A stretch of DNA of 64,000 nucleotides from Polynucleobacter sp. 80A-SIGWE (GTDB lineage: Bacteria > Pseudomonadota > Gammaproteobacteria > Burkholderiales > Burkholderiaceae): contig NZ_JACVOR010000002.1 of NCBI RefSeq assembly GCF_018882295.1, positions 62,001 to 126,000 of the forward strand, in the 5' to 3' direction. The position numbers were made by a program, and so were the translations under genes. Of this stretch, positions 37,152 to 48,452 are shown one piece after another (positions within the stretch are counted from its first letter, which is position 1; every line of letters starts with the position of its first letter). The notes beneath the pieces were generated by a model. It was not told the DNA's origin. It saw only the letters and a program-made list of their open reading frames with translations, and did no database searches.

Positions 37152-40043
37152 TTATTTAAGACGTTCTAATTGTGCAACAAGCTTCTCATGGTTTTGCTCA
37201 AAGCCGGCAAGACGCTGCTTTTCTTGCGCAACAACCTCTTCTGGGGCGCGCGCCACAAAGCTTTCATTACCAAGTTTGCTGCGTGCCTTAGTGATTTCAT
37301 TGGCTAAGCGCTCAATTTCCTTGCCCAGACGAATTCTTTCGGCGGCTACGTCCACTTCAATCTTTAGGAGTAGCTTGAGATTGCCAACTAAGGCCATCGG
37401 TGCACCTGGAGCATCTTTCTCTAAAGCAGATTCGTCATCGTAGATTTTGACTTCAGACAGCTTTGCTAATGCAGTTAAGTAAGGACTCGCCTGTTTCAAG
37501 AAATCTTGCGGTCCACTAATCCAGAGGGGTACTTTGAGTGCAGGTGAGACTTGCATCTCGCCACGCAGATTACGGCAAGCATCCACAATCGATTTAATTT
37601 GGGCAACCCAAGCTTCGCTTTGCTCATCAACCTTATCGAGTTGAGCAACGGGGTAGGGCTGCAGGGCAATCGTTTGCTTATCTTGCTTGGCTAACTCTTT
37701 ACCAACCTTAGGTCCAACGGTTTGCCAGAGGGTTTCAGTAATAAACGGAATCAGTGGATGTGCCATGCGCAAGATGGTTTCTAAAACGCGTAGCAAGGTG
37801 CGACGAGTGGCGCGTTGCTGTGCAGGAGTACCAGTCTGTAATTGAACCTTTGCTAATTCCAGGTACCAATCGCAATACTCATCCCAAACAAATTGATAAA
37901 TACTGGTAGCGATATTGTCAAAGCGATAGTTCTGGAAGCCCTTAGCAACATCAGCTTCCGTTCTTTGTAATAAAGAAACAATCCATTTATCAGCGTCAGA
38001 AAAATCTAAGTAACCTTCTGGCCCACATTGGTTGTCACACGGTGCAAAACCATTCTCTTCATCATTGCCAGAACAGTTCATCAGCACAAAGCGAGTGGCA
38101 TTCCAGAGTTTGTTGCAGAAATTGCGATAACCTTCGCAGCGTTTCTGATCAAAGTTAATGTTGCGACCCAGTGATGCGAGTGAGGCAAAGGTAAAGCGCA
38201 GGGCATCGGTACCAAACGCAGGAATGCCTTCCGGAAACTCTTTCTTGGTTTTTTTGCCAATGCTTTCAGCTTGTTTCGGATTCATCAAACCGGTGGTGCG
38301 CTTAGCAACCAAGTCTTCAATCTTGATGCCATCAATCAAATCAATTGGGTCCAAAGTATTTCCTTTGGACTTACTCATCTTCTGACCTTCCGCATCACGT
38401 ACTAAGCCGTGTACATAGACGGTATTGAATGGAACTTTGCCAGTGAAGTGGCAAGTCATCATGACCATTCTGGCTACCCAGAAGAAAATGATGTCAAAGC
38501 CGGTTACCAGTACCGAGGATGGTAGGAAGTGATTGAGCGCAGGAGTTTCTTCTGGCCAGCCCAATGAGCTAAATGGCACGAGTGCTGAGCTAAACCAGGT
38601 ATCTAAGACGTCAGGATCGCGATTTAGCTGTCCGTTATAACCGGCAGCGGCAGCCTTAGCTTTGGCTTCCTCTTCAGAGCGGGCTACAAAGATCTGACCA
38701 TCATCGCCATACCAGGCCGGGATTTGATGACCCCACCAGAGTTGACGGGAGATGCACCAGTCTTGAATATTTTCTAGCCACTGCGTGTAAGTGCTGATCC
38801 AATTTTCTGGAACGAGCTTGATGTCACCTTTGGTAACGGCATCTAATGCAGCGCCAGCGATAGATGAGCCTGGCTGATATTTGTTGTCAGGGCTTGGCTT
38901 GGATACTGCAACAAACCATTGGTCAGTGAGCATTGGCTCAATAATGGTTTGAGTACGATCGCCACGTGGCACCATCAATTTATGCGGCTGTACTTTTTCT
39001 AGTAAACCAGCAGCATCTAGATCGGCAACGATTTGTTTGCGTGCAGCAAAACGCTCAAGGCCTTGATAAACAGCAGGTGCGTTTTCATTAATCTTGGCAT
39101 CGAGAGTCAAAATATTAATGAGAGGCAATTGGTGGCGCTGTCCAACGGCGTAGTCGTTGAAGTCATGCGCAGGTGTCACTTTAACCACGCCAGTACCAAA
39201 AGCTAAATCAACATAGTCGTCCGCAATAATCGGAATCTCGCGATTGCATAGGGGCAGTTGTACTGACTTACCAATGAGGTGTTTGTAGCGCTCGTCTTCT
39301 GGGTTGACCATGACGGCAACGTCGCCCAATAAGGTCTCTGGGCGAGTAGTGGCAACGGTCAGGTGTCCGGAGCCATCTGCTAATGGATAGCGGATGTGCC
39401 ACATCGAGCCATCTTCTTCTTCGCTCACCACTTCTAAATCTGAGACTGCTGTTCCTAAAACAGGATCCCAGTTCACCAAACGTTTGCCGCGGTAAATTAA
39501 GCCTTGCTCATGTAAACGAACGAATACTTCAACAACCGCTTTGGACATCTTGCTGTCCATTGTGAAATATTCTCTACCCCAATCAATCGAAGCGCCTAGG
39601 CGACGAATCTGACGTGTGATGGTGTTGCCGGAAGCTTCTTTCCACTCCCAAACTTTTTCTAAGAATTTCTCGCGACCTAAATCGTGACGAGAAACTTTCT
39701 GTGCATCGAGTTGGCGCTCAACAACGATTTGCGTTGCAATGCCAGCATGATCCGTACCCGGAACCCACAAGGTATTTTTGCCAGACATACGGGCATGACG
39801 TACCAAGCCATCCATGATGGTTTGATTGAAGGCGTGACCCATGTGTAGGGTTCCCGTCACATTCGGTGGCGGCAACTGAATCGAGAAATCTCCCTTGCCC
39901 TCATCTAGGGTGGCGTCGGCAATGCCTCGGCGTTCCCATTCCGGACCCCAATAAGCTTCAATTGGGGCGGGTTCGTAGGATTTGGCTAGTTCGTCTAAGG
40001 AGCTGGCCGCTGATGAATTAGGGGTATTCGAAGCATTTGGCAT
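37152..40043 (-). CDS. valS: Valyl-tRNA synthetase
   Basis: Class I synthetase of 963 residues. The HIGH-type motif is [14 protein letters not shown], the KMSKS motif is [14 protein letters not shown], and the last 70 residues form the ValRS coiled-coil arm ([20 protein letters not shown]). The ATG at 40043 is chosen; a TTG at 40052 in frame falls in the expected discriminator of the promoter. It is divergent from uvrD with only 24 bases between the two start codons, and galU follows. Confidence 0.98.
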   Translation of the reverse strand: MPNASNTPNSSAASSLDELAKSYEPAPIEAYWGPEWERRGIADATLDEGKGDFSIQLPPPNVTGTLHMGHAFNQTIMDGLVRHARMSGKNTLWVPGTDHAGIATQIVVERQLDAQKVSRHDLGREKFLEKVWEWKEASGNTITRQIRRLGASIDWGREYFTMDSKMSKAVVEVFVRLHEQGLIYRGKRLVNWDPVLGTAVSDLEVVSEEEDGSMWHIRYPLADGSGHLTVATTRPETLLGDVAVMVNPEDERYKHLIGKSVQLPLCNREIPIIADDYVDLAFGTGVVKVTPAHDFNDYAVGQRHQLPLINILTLDAKINENAPAVYQGLERFAARKQIVADLDAAGLLEKVQPHKLMVPRGDRTQTIIEPMLTDQWFVAVSKPSPDNKYQPGSSIAGAALDAVTKGDIKLVPENWISTYTQWLENIQDWCISRQLWWGHQIPAWYGDDGQIFVARSEEEAKAKAAAAGYNGQLNRDPDVLDTWFSSALVPFSSLGWPEETPALNHFLPSSVLVTGFDIIFFWVARMVMMTCHFTGKVPFNTVYVHGLVRDAEGQKMSKSKGNTLDPIDLIDGIKIEDLVAKRTTGLMNPKQAESIGKKTKKEFPEGIPAFGTDALRFTFASLASLGRNINFDQKRCEGYRNFCNKLWNATRFVLMNCSGNDEENGFAPCDNQCGPEGYLDFSDADKWIVSLLQRTEADVAKGFQNYRFDNIATSIYQFVWDEYCDWYLELAKVQLQTGTPAQQRATRRTLLRVLETILRMAHPLIPFITETLWQTVGPKVGKELAKQDKQTIALQPYPVAQLDKVDEQSEAWVAQIKSIVDACRNLRGEMQVSPALKVPLWISGPQDFLKQASPYLTALAKLSEVKIYDDESALEKDAPGAPMALVGNLKLLLKIEVDVAAERIRLGKEIERLANEITKARSKLGNESFVARAPEEVVAQEKQRLAGFEQNHEKLVAQLERLK

Positions 40044-40052
40044 AAGAGGCAA

Positions 40053-40060
40053 ATTATAAT
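40053..40060. promoter_or_regulatory. Palindromic -10 shared by valS and uvrD
   Basis: attataat reads TATAAT on both strands, offset by two bases. The uvrD ATG comes 7 bases after it on the plus strand and the valS ATG 9 bases after it on the minus strand. No good -35 is seen on either side. Confidence 0.6.
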
Positions 40061-40067
40061 TGGGGCG

Positions 40068-42455
40068 ATGTACTCAGACCTACTCGCAAACCTTAATCCA
40101 GAACAACGCGAGGCAGTGACCCTCCCGCCAGTAAATGAAAATGGCCAGGCCCAGTCAGCCCTGATTTTGGCTGGCGCTGGGAGTGGAAAGACCCGCGTAC
40201 TCACGACCCGTATAGCTTGGTTGATCCAAACGGGTCAGGTTTCGCCGATTGGCGTCCTTGCGGTGACCTTCACCAATAAGGCCGCTAAAGAGATGATGTT
40301 GCGCTTAAGTGCCATGTTGCCCATCAATACTCGGGGTATGTGGATTGGCACTTTTCACGGTCTTTGTAACCGTTTACTGCGTGCGCATCACAAAGAGGCT
40401 GGTTTGCCGTCCACTTTTCAGATTTTGGACACCCAAGATCAACTTTCCGCCATTAAGCGTCTTTTAAAGGGCTTAAAGGTTGATGATGAGAAATACCCCC
40501 CTAAGCAGTTGCAATACTTTATTGCGCACGCCAAGGAGCGCGGTCAGCGCGCTAAAGAATTGTCGGTAGGGGACGACTTTCAGGCCAAGATGGCTCAATT
40601 GTATGAAGCCTACGATGAGCAGTGTCAACGTGAGGGCGTAGTCGACTTTGCTGAACTCTTATTGCGCAGCTATGAATTGCTCAAGCACAACGAAGCGATT
40701 CGCACCCACTATCAAGAGCGCTTCCGTCATATCTTGATTGATGAGTTCCAAGATACCAATGCCTTGCAATACGCCTGGCTCAAATTACTCTCCGGTCACG
40801 ATGCTAGTCGTGTGAATGTCAGCGGCATGGGAAGTAGTGCGGTCTTCGCTGTGGGTGATGACGATCAAAGTATTTATGCTTTCCGTGGTGCAGACGTTGA
40901 GAACATGCGTCTGTATGAAAAGCAATACCATCCAATGATGGTCAAGCTTGAGCAAAACTATCGCTCACATGGCCACATCCTAGATACTGCCAACTATCTC
41001 ATTTCAAATAATACGGATCGACTCGGTAAAAACCTGCGCACCGATGCAGGTCATGGTGAGCCAGTCCGTATCTACGATGCACCTAGCGATCATGCAGAGG
41101 CTGCTTGGCTCGTAGATGAAATCAAAGCACTAGTAAATAGCGGTATCAAGCGTACTGAAATTGCCTTGCTTTATCGCAGTAATGCTCAGTCACGCATCAT
41201 CGAGCACGCCTTATTTTCTGCAGCGATTCCATATCGCGTTTACGGTGGATTGCGATTTTTCGAGCGTGCTGAGATTAAACACGCTTTGGCCTACCTCCGT
41301 CTTTTAGAAAATCCGAATGACGACACTTCGTTCTCGCGTGTAGTGAATTTCCCGACACGCGGTATTGGGGCAAGATCGATAGAGGCTGTGCAAGATGCAG
41401 CTCGCGCGCAAAACAGTTCTTTGTATTTGGCTGCATCGACACTGGATGGTAAGGCGGGTGCAGCTTTAGGCGGCTTTGTGCGTTTAGTAGATCACATGCG
41501 TGAAGCCACTCGTCACAATACTTTGCCCGAGACAGTGGAGTTCGTCATTCAGAATAGCGGTTTGATTCAACACTATCTTTCAGAGCGTGAAGGTCAAGAT
41601 CGCGTTGAAAACTTACAAGAATTGATTAACGCTGCGACCGCATTTATTGCGGAAGAGGGTTATGGCCAAGATGCCACTGCTGCCACACTACCCGGTGAGA
41701 ATGCACCTGGCGTAGCGGAGGTCTCACCATTGGCCGCATTCCTCTCCCATGCATCGCTCGAGGCTGGTGATAACCAAGCTCAAGCAGGCCAAGATGCCGT
41801 TCAGCTGATGACAGTGCATTCTGCTAAAGGTCTAGAGTTCACCTCTGTATTTATTACTGGTTTGGAAGAGGGTCTGTTTCCACATGAGAACAGCATCAAC
41901 GAACAGAATGGTTTAGAAGAAGAGCGACGTTTGATGTATGTTGCGATTACCCGCGCCAAGGAGCGTCTCTATCTCTCTCATACGCAATCACGGATGTTGC
42001 ATGGCCAAGTGCGTTACAACATGCCTTCTCGCTTCTTGGAAGAGCTGCCATCTGATTCATTGAAGTGGCTCACACCAAAAGTAAAAGATGCTCGCTGGGG
42101 CGGTACAACTGGTGGTAATGGCGGTCGTTCAGGATCAACTTGGCAGGATGGCTATACCCGTCAACGCGAGTTTGGATCGAATGACTTCTTTGATTCCGGT
42201 AATGAGCGTGAGCGACCTGCAAGACAAATTGGGCGTGTAGGATCTGCCTCAACTTCTGTTACCCGAATGGCTTCACCACCACGTGGTAACTATCCATTTA
42301 CTATCGGACAGAATGTCTTTCATACTAAGTTTGGTGAGGGGCGTGTGACTGGCTTAGAGGGTAATGATGCGGATGCGCGTGCTCAAGTGAACTTCAAGCG
42401 CCATGGTGTGAAATGGTTACAGCTCAGTATTGCTAAGCTTGCAGCGATAGACTAA
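40068..42455 (+). CDS. uvrD: ATP-dependent DNA helicase UvrD/PcrA type
   Basis: Superfamily 1A 3'-5' helicase of repair and replication restart. In 795 residues: Q-motif LNPEQREAV, Walker A G36-AGSGK-T42, motif II DEFQD near 225, motif [20 protein letters not shown], and the C-terminal [18 protein letters not shown] with [15 protein letters not shown]. The tail (about 740-795) carries the Tudor-like [19 protein letters not shown] domain of UvrD. Rep is a close alternative, but this tail favours UvrD. The last 4 bases overlap the opposing membrane-protein gene. Confidence 0.94.
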   Translation: MYSDLLANLNPEQREAVTLPPVNENGQAQSALILAGAGSGKTRVLTTRIAWLIQTGQVSPIGVLAVTFTNKAAKEMMLRLSAMLPINTRGMWIGTFHGLCNRLLRAHHKEAGLPSTFQILDTQDQLSAIKRLLKGLKVDDEKYPPKQLQYFIAHAKERGQRAKELSVGDDFQAKMAQLYEAYDEQCQREGVVDFAELLLRSYELLKHNEAIRTHYQERFRHILIDEFQDTNALQYAWLKLLSGHDASRVNVSGMGSSAVFAVGDDDQSIYAFRGADVENMRLYEKQYHPMMVKLEQNYRSHGHILDTANYLISNNTDRLGKNLRTDAGHGEPVRIYDAPSDHAEAAWLVDEIKALVNSGIKRTEIALLYRSNAQSRIIEHALFSAAIPYRVYGGLRFFERAEIKHALAYLRLLENPNDDTSFSRVVNFPTRGIGARSIEAVQDAARAQNSSLYLAASTLDGKAGAALGGFVRLVDHMREATRHNTLPETVEFVIQNSGLIQHYLSEREGQDRVENLQELINAATAFIAEEGYGQDATAATLPGENAPGVAEVSPLAAFLSHASLEAGDNQAQAGQDAVQLMTVHSAKGLEFTSVFITGLEEGLFPHENSINEQNGLEEERRLMYVAITRAKERLYLSHTQSRMLHGQVRYNMPSRFLEELPSDSLKWLTPKVKDARWGGTTGGNGGRSGSTWQDGYTRQREFGSNDFFDSGNERERPARQIGRVGSASTSVTRMASPPRGNYPFTIGQNVFHTKFGEGRVTGLEGNDADARAQVNFKRHGVKWLQLSIAKLAAID

Positions 42456-43234
42456 GCAATTAAGGTTGCTGATTCTTTTTCAGCAAAGCACGCTTTCCAA
42501 GTAGCAAAGAACGAGCAATGCATGACCGTCAATCCCGCCATGGAAATGGGGGCGATAATGAATGATGCGGCTTGACCCAAATCCAGCGCATCAAAGATAG
42601 AGCCGATCGTTAATGGAATAGCGATTAAGATCGCGCCCCAAATAGCGATATACAAAAAGAATGCGCCACGATTTGCCCAGCAAGCAATGGCGCTAGAAAA
42701 GAGCGCCTGCGCTACCGGCATATCAGCCCAAGCAACGAGTACGGGAGAGAACCACATCAACATCGCTACCGGGATATACAGTAGGCCGCCAAAAAAGAGA
42801 ATCAGATAAATCTGACGAACTACTTCTGGGGTAATGGGCTTATCGTTCGTCATTAGTGGGATGAGCAATTCGAAATCCACCAACATGCTTAAGATAAAGC
42901 TGAGGGCCAGGATGAGTGCTGCATATATCAAACCTAGTTGCAAAATGCGTTTACGAATTAATGGCGAGGATTGCAAAGCAATGACATATACCGATGGGCG
43001 AATGCGTTCTTTTTGAATCGCTTGGCGACAGGCGGTCATAAAGCCTACCGACAAAGTGGGCGTCAGTAATAAGACGGCAAAAACACCAATCACTGGAACG
43101 AGCACTGCTAACTGCGCCACAAACACATACATGAATACCAACATTAAAAACCCCAAAGGATTTTGTTTGAACAGCCAAATGCCTTGACGTATCCAGGTGT
43201 AACCCTCTTTTGGGGTGACGGAGTTTAGTTTCAT
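42452..43234 (-). CDS. BPSS1780-type membrane protein
   Basis: A 260-residue polytopic protein with about six hydrophobic segments and a short cytoplasmic N-terminus (VTPKEGYTWIRQGIWLFKQNP), the family start pattern of the BPSS1780 group seen in Burkholderiales. Function is unknown. The start overlaps the thrB stop by 4 bases, so it is the last gene of the DUF2782-like/thrB unit. It converges on uvrD with a 4-base overlap. Confidence 0.82.
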   Translation of the reverse strand: MKLNSVTPKEGYTWIRQGIWLFKQNPLGFLMLVFMYVFVAQLAVLVPVIGVFAVLLLTPTLSVGFMTACRQAIQKERIRPSVYVIALQSSPLIRKRILQLGLIYAALILALSFILSMLVDFELLIPLMTNDKPITPEVVRQIYLILFFGGLLYIPVAMLMWFSPVLVAWADMPVAQALFSSAIACWANRGAFFLYIAIWGAILIAIPLTIGSIFDALDLGQAASFIIAPISMAGLTVMHCSFFATWKACFAEKESATLIA

Positions 43235-44208
43235 ATTGCTTTGCGACTTAAGAGAATATTTTCAAAATGACGAGGATCATGTGGCGTGAGCATTTGCGCA
43301 TCACGTGGCAAATAAAAATCCCACAGACGTGAAATCCAGAAGCGTAGAGCTGCAGCGCGAATCATCAGTGGCCAGCTCGCCTGCTCTTCCTTGTTTAAGG
43401 GGCGAACAGACTGATAAGCATCCATCAATGCTTTGAAACGCACAGGATCTAAATCTTGTTTGTTTTCAGCAAGACACCAATCATTCGCAGTCACCGCCAA
43501 ATCAAATAACCACTTGTCTGTGCCGGCGAAATAAAAGTCGAAGAAGCCGCCAAGTTGGTCTTGGGGTCTATCGCTTGCACCCTGAGGATCGAACAATACG
43601 TTATCTCTAAACAGGTCGCAATGGCTTGCCCCTTGAGGCAGTGATGCATAAGCAGCAGAGGCAAAGAATTGTTCTTGAGTAGCAAGCTCAGTCGTGAGTA
43701 ATTCTTTTTGTGCGTCGCTCAAGTGCGATAACACTTGTGGAACTGTTTTTTGCCACCAAGACAGGCTGCGTAGATTTTCCTGAGTGTGTTTGAAATCGCT
43801 ACTGGCCAAATGCATCTTTGCCAGGTTCTCGCCAACCAATGCGCAATGCTTTGCTTCAGGCGCTAGTCTAGAAAGGCCCGGAAGCTTGCTCACAATTGCT
43901 GCGGGCTTGCCTTTAAGGGTAAATAGAATTTGCCCCTGTTTATTTTCAAGAGGCTTAGGTACTGCAATACCCTTGTCAGCCAAGTGGCGCATCAACTCTA
44001 AATAGTACGGAAGTTGCTCTGCTGACAGTCTTTCAAAAATAGTTAAAACATATTCTTGTTTCTTGCCATTTTTCTCGGTGTCGAGAAAAAAATTGGAGTT
44101 CTCAATACCACCATGAATTCCGCGAATATCGATGGCCTGCCCAATATCAAAATCATTTGAGATCCAAGCGGAGATATCGCTTAATTCAATAGGGGTGAAG
44201 ACGGCCAT
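43231..44208 (-). CDS. thrB: Homoserine kinase, type II (APH fold)
   Basis: Phosphorylates homoserine in threonine synthesis; this is the aminoglycoside-phosphotransferase-like form, not the GHMP type. The N-terminal IHGGIENSNFFL loop, the catalytic stretch SHCDLFRDNVLFDPQG (Brenner-type HxDxxxxN) and the metal site FFDFYFAGTDKWLFDLAV are visible. It has 325 residues. It lies 9 bases after the DUF2782-like gene and overlaps the membrane-protein gene. This neighbourhood next to polA is typical of betaproteobacteria. Confidence 0.94.
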   Translation of the reverse strand: MAVFTPIELSDISAWISNDFDIGQAIDIRGIHGGIENSNFFLDTEKNGKKQEYVLTIFERLSAEQLPYYLELMRHLADKGIAVPKPLENKQGQILFTLKGKPAAIVSKLPGLSRLAPEAKHCALVGENLAKMHLASSDFKHTQENLRSLSWWQKTVPQVLSHLSDAQKELLTTELATQEQFFASAAYASLPQGASHCDLFRDNVLFDPQGASDRPQDQLGGFFDFYFAGTDKWLFDLAVTANDWCLAENKQDLDPVRFKALMDAYQSVRPLNKEEQASWPLMIRAAALRFWISRLWDFYLPRDAQMLTPHDPRHFENILLSRKAI

Positions 44209-44217
44209 AACTAGAAA

Positions 44218-44625
44218 TTAAAAAGGGATGCTGATACTCGGTACGCTGATCAGATCAGTTTCTTTTGGTACGCCAGGCATCACTGTTGTTGGAGGCGCCA
44301 TTTCATAGCTGGTGTAGCGCGTCTTCACATCCACTTGCGTAGGTGAATTGGCATCCTTGTATTCAGTAACTTCAGTGCCGGTAACTTCTTTATGCTGAAA
44401 GCTCGGTTTACGACTTTCAGGAGCATTTGTCACTTGTGATGCGTTGACTGCGGGTGCCAAAGGCTGGCTATTAATGCGCTGTAGCTCGGATGGGCTCAGT
44501 GCTTGAGAATTGTTTTGGGCGTGCGCAAAATTGAGACCAAAAGAGGCAAAAGCCACTAAAAAGCTTGTAAGAACAAGGGTTTGGCTCAAAGAAGAGTGGA
44601 GTAAGTTAGTTAGAGAGTGCATCAT
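44218..44625 (-). CDS. Exported DUF2782-like protein
   Basis: A 135-residue protein with a signal peptide of about 36 residues ending FAHA before QNN. The C-terminal part (HKEVTGTEVTEYKDANSPTQ) resembles DUF2782 proteins, which in betaproteobacteria commonly sit between thrB and polA; the match is partly from context. The start has AAGGTG upstream. No function is known. Confidence 0.7.
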   Translation of the reverse strand: MMHSLTNLLHSSLSQTLVLTSFLVAFASFGLNFAHAQNNSQALSPSELQRINSQPLAPAVNASQVTNAPESRKPSFQHKEVTGTEVTEYKDANSPTQVDVKTRYTSYEMAPPTTVMPGVPKETDLISVPSISIPF

Positions 44626-44694
44626 TTTTCACCTTTTTAGGCCTCTTTTCAGGGGGATTTGAACCTGATCTGTAGGCAGTTAGCAACTAGATTG

Positions 44695-44700
44695 TACGAT
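44695..44700 (+). promoter_or_regulatory. -10-like element before polA
   Basis: TACGAT (4 of 6) followed by TGCGGT and the polA ATG. No Shine-Dalgarno and no good -35. It is supported mainly by the repeated pattern at other genes. Confidence 0.35.
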
Positions 44701-44706
44701 TGCGGT

Positions 44707-47535
44707 ATGACTAAACATAGACTCTTGTTGGTAGACGGCTCTAGCTACCTCTATCGCGCCTTTCATGCCATGCCAGACCTCAGAAATGGGGCAGGCGACC
44801 CAACCGGGGCAATCTATGGGATGGTTAATATGATGCGCCGCGCTCGCTCGGAGCTCAAGGCTGACCATATTGCCTGTGTTTTCGATGCCAAAGGCAAGAC
44901 TTTCCGGGATGAAATGTACTCGGAGTACAAGGCGCACCGCTCTCCCATGCCGGAGGATTTGGTTAAACAAATTGAGCCGATTCATGCCATGGTGAAGGCT
45001 TTGGGCTGGCCAGTCTTGATGGTTTCTGGGGTTGAGGCTGATGACGTGATTGGTACCTTGGCTTGTCAAGCCACCCAAGCTGGCTGGGAAACCATTATTT
45101 CCACTGGCGATAAAGATTTAGCTCAGCTGGTGAATTCATCCGTCACTTTGATTAATACGATGACTGATGAAAAGCTCGACATCGAAGGCGTCATTGCAAA
45201 ATTCGGCGTGCCTCCCGAGCGCATCGTAGATTACCTTTCGATTATTGGAGATACGGTTGATAACGTCCCCGGTGTTCCAAAGGCTGGTCCTAAAACAGCA
45301 AATAAATGGTTGGCTGAGTTTGGCGATTTAGATAATTTGATGGCGAATGCCGATCAAGTAAAAGGCGTTGTGGGTGAGAACCTGCGTAATAGTTTGGAGT
45401 GGCTCCCACAAGCGCGTCAACTCATTACCGTTAAAACCGATTGTGATTTATCTCCACATCTTCCGGGCTTAGATGATCTGCATGCAAAACCAGAAGATGC
45501 GCCGCTATTGAGAGAGTTATTTGAACGCTATGCTTTCAAGACGTGGTTACGTGATGTGGAGAAACAGTTGGGTGGAGCAGCTCCTGAAGCCGCTAGTGGT
45601 TTTGATTTGGCTGGTAGCCCCATCAAAAATACTGCTGAAGAAAATGTAAAAGCTGTACCCAAGAAGTTTGGTCCCACTGCTACAGAAGCAACTACTGCCT
45701 TATCGCAAGAAACGACGGATCTGCAAGGTGCGATTGAAAAACACTATGAATGTGTTATCGATGAAGTGGCATTGGATCGGTGGGTTAAAAAAATTGAAGG
45801 CGCTGATCTCACAGCGGTCGATACTGAGACTACGAGCTTAGATGCGCTTGCTGCTGAGTTAGTAGGCATCTCGCTTAGCGTCACTCCTGGAGAGGCCTGC
45901 TACATCCCCGTCGCACACCGTAATGGAGAAACTCAGCTTAGTCGCGAATTAGTTTTAGCGCGCCTGAAGCCTTGGTTACAAAGCACTTCGCATTTGAAGG
46001 TGGGCCAAAACCTCAAGTACGACAGCCATATCTTTGCGAACTACGACATTACTTTGCAAGGCATTGCGTTTGACACCATGCTGGAGTCTTACGTGTTGGA
46101 ATCACATATGCCGCACAACATGGATAACTTGGCCGAGCGACATCTTGGCATGAAGACCATTAAGTATGAAGAGGTGTGTGGCAAAGGCGTGCATCAGATT
46201 GGCTTTGATCAAGTCGATCTGAAGATTGCTACAGACTACGCTGCAGAAGATGCGGATATTACCTTGCGCCTGCATTTAGCTTTGTGGCCGCAAATTCAGG
46301 AGAGCCCAGGCCTTCTATACGTTTATGAAAATATTGAGATGCCAGCAATGCGCGTCCTTGGCATCATGGAGCGCAATGGGATTCGAATTGATTCGGGGTT
46401 GCTGTCTAAGCAGGGCCAAGAGGTTGGCAAACGTTTGCTAGCTTTAGAGGGTGAGATTCATCAGCTTGCAGGGCAACCTTTCAATATTCAATCACCCAAA
46501 CAGATCGCAGAAATTTTGTTTGGTCAGTTAGAGCTCCCAGTAATTAAAAAGACGCCGTCGGGTGCTCCATCAACCGATGAAGAGGTTTTGCAAAAACTGG
46601 CTGAAGACTATCCGCTGCCTGCGCGTATTTTGGATTACCGCAGTCTCGCTAAATTGATGTCGACTTATATTGAGAAGCTGCCACGCATGGCTGACCCTAA
46701 GACGGGTCGAGTGCACACGAGCTTTTCTCAAGCGACTGCAGTGACGGGGCGCTTGGCTTCTAGTGATCCGAATTTGCAAAATATTCCTGTGCGTACGGAA
46801 GAGGGGCGTCGCATTCGGGAGGCGTTTATTCCAGCTGAAGGTTGTAAGTTGCTCTCAGCCGATTACTCTCAAATTGAATTGCGCATCATGGCGCACATTG
46901 CCGAAGATGAAAACTTACTAGCTGCATTTGCTGCCGGTAAAGATGTGCACCAAGCCACCGCCGCTGAGATTTTTGGTGTTTCATTGGAAAGCGTTACTTC
47001 AGAGCAGCGTCGTTATGCCAAGGTGATTAACTTTGGTTTGATCTACGGCATGAGTGCTTTTGGTTTGGCAGGTAACTTGGGTATTGAGCGTTCAGCAGCC
47101 CAAAATTACATTGCCAAGTACTTCGATCGCTATCCAGGAGTTGCTCAATATATGGAACGCACTCGCTTGGAGGCTAGGGAGAATGGCTATGTCGAGACGG
47201 TGTTTGGCCGACGTCTATGGCTGCCTGAGATAAAGGGTTCTAATGGCCCTCGCCGCCAAGGGGCAGAGCGTGCCGCGATCAATGCGCCAATGCAAGGAAC
47301 GGCAGCTGACCTTATTAAGCTAGCCATGGTTGCTGTCGAGAACTGGCTAGAAAAAGAGCAACTCAAGACCCGTATGCTGCTTCAGGTGCATGATGAATTG
47401 GTATTTGACGTACCCTTGGATGAGCTGGAGCTCCTACAGGCGAAGTTGCCGGACTTGATGTGTAAGGTGGCCGATCTAAAGGTTCCTTTGGTGGTTGGTA
47501 TTGGGATTGGTGATAATTGGGAAGAAGCGCACTAA
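44707..47535 (+). CDS. polA: DNA polymerase I
   Basis: Repair and Okazaki-fragment polymerase of 942 residues. The N-terminal 5' nuclease (1 to about 290) opens RLLLVDGSSYLYRAFHAM. The 3'-5' exonuclease is present with AVDTETTSLDAL near 374, giving the D-x-E site. Polymerase motifs: A DYSQIELRIMAHIAEDE near 719, B RRYAKVINFGLIYGMS near 768, C with H895-D896-E897. The frame opens at 44659, but the ATG at 44707 begins the family sequence. Confidence 0.98.
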   Translation: MTKHRLLLVDGSSYLYRAFHAMPDLRNGAGDPTGAIYGMVNMMRRARSELKADHIACVFDAKGKTFRDEMYSEYKAHRSPMPEDLVKQIEPIHAMVKALGWPVLMVSGVEADDVIGTLACQATQAGWETIISTGDKDLAQLVNSSVTLINTMTDEKLDIEGVIAKFGVPPERIVDYLSIIGDTVDNVPGVPKAGPKTANKWLAEFGDLDNLMANADQVKGVVGENLRNSLEWLPQARQLITVKTDCDLSPHLPGLDDLHAKPEDAPLLRELFERYAFKTWLRDVEKQLGGAAPEAASGFDLAGSPIKNTAEENVKAVPKKFGPTATEATTALSQETTDLQGAIEKHYECVIDEVALDRWVKKIEGADLTAVDTETTSLDALAAELVGISLSVTPGEACYIPVAHRNGETQLSRELVLARLKPWLQSTSHLKVGQNLKYDSHIFANYDITLQGIAFDTMLESYVLESHMPHNMDNLAERHLGMKTIKYEEVCGKGVHQIGFDQVDLKIATDYAAEDADITLRLHLALWPQIQESPGLLYVYENIEMPAMRVLGIMERNGIRIDSGLLSKQGQEVGKRLLALEGEIHQLAGQPFNIQSPKQIAEILFGQLELPVIKKTPSGAPSTDEEVLQKLAEDYPLPARILDYRSLAKLMSTYIEKLPRMADPKTGRVHTSFSQATAVTGRLASSDPNLQNIPVRTEEGRRIREAFIPAEGCKLLSADYSQIELRIMAHIAEDENLLAAFAAGKDVHQATAAEIFGVSLESVTSEQRRYAKVINFGLIYGMSAFGLAGNLGIERSAAQNYIAKYFDRYPGVAQYMERTRLEARENGYVETVFGRRLWLPEIKGSNGPRRQGAERAAINAPMQGTAADLIKLAMVAVENWLEKEQLKTRMLLQVHDELVFDVPLDELELLQAKLPDLMCKVADLKVPLVVGIGIGDNWEEAH

Positions 47536-47550
47536 ATCAGGAGGCAAAAA

Positions 47551-48447
47551 ATGACAGCAAAAAAAGATCAAGATTCAAAAATAGTGTCTAGCGATAGAAG
47601 GGGTTTTATGAAAGCCTCTGCCATTACTGCAACAACTATGGGCATTGGTTTTGTCGCTGCCTCTGAGCCAGTCTTAGCTGCGGCAATTGAAACAGACTTT
47701 GCCGGCATTAAGGCTGGTGAGCAAATGATTCCGGTCGGAAGCTTTCAGATGCCTGCCTATGTTTCTCGTCCAGAGAAAGCTAAGGGCAATTTACCAATCG
47801 TGATTGTGGTGAGTGAAATTTTTGGTGTTCACGAATACATTGCTGACGTCACACGTCGGTTTGCAAAATTAGGCTACCTGGCGATTGCCCCAGAATTCTT
47901 CACTCGTGCTGGTGATCCGAATACTTATGGCACGGTTGCTGAGATTCAGAAAAATATTGTTGCACCAACTACCGACATGCAAGTGCTGAATGATTTGCAA
48001 GCAGCCTTGGTGTGGGCCGGCAAGAATGGCGGCGATTCGAAAAAGGTGGGCGTCACTGGATTCTGTTGGGGCGGCCGTATTACATGGCTCTCAGCTACCC
48101 TGCCTCAGGTGAAGGCTGGTGTAGCTTGGTATGGTCGCGTCATTGGTGAAAAAACAGAAGGCAACCCGCGCCATCCGGTGGATATCGCTGCCGATCTGAA
48201 AGCGCCTGTGCTGGGCTTGTATGGCGGTGCTGATACTGGCATCTCTTTAGAGAGTGTTGAGCAAATGCGTGAAGCGCTTGCAAAAGCAGCTCCAAAAAAT
48301 CCAGTAGCTAAAGCCTGTCGTTTTGAAATTTACCCTGATGCACCGCACGCTTTCCATGCTGACTACCGAGCAACTTATCGCGAAGGTCCAGCTAAAGATG
48401 GCTGGGAAAAGTGCGTTGCCTGGTTTAAACAAAACGGAGTTGCATAA
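47551..48447 (+). CDS. Tat-exported dienelactone hydrolase-family protein
   Basis: Alpha/beta-hydrolase of the dienelactone hydrolase family. The N-terminus has a twin-arginine signal SDRRGFMKAS (R16-R17) and a hydrophobic stretch ending VLAAA. The catalytic set is complete: E89 (SEIFGVH), C172 (GFCWGG), D228 (GGADTG) and H266 (PHAFHAD). Use of Cys rather than Ser is the DLH hallmark. It has 298 residues. AGGAGG precedes the ATG. Natural substrate unknown; the folded, exported form is inferred from the Tat signal. Confidence 0.9.
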   Translation: MTAKKDQDSKIVSSDRRGFMKASAITATTMGIGFVAASEPVLAAAIETDFAGIKAGEQMIPVGSFQMPAYVSRPEKAKGNLPIVIVVSEIFGVHEYIADVTRRFAKLGYLAIAPEFFTRAGDPNTYGTVAEIQKNIVAPTTDMQVLNDLQAALVWAGKNGGDSKKVGVTGFCWGGRITWLSATLPQVKAGVAWYGRVIGEKTEGNPRHPVDIAADLKAPVLGLYGGADTGISLESVEQMREALAKAAPKNPVAKACRFEIYPDAPHAFHADYRATYREGPAKDGWEKCVAWFKQNGVA

Positions 48448-48452
48448 TTTCT

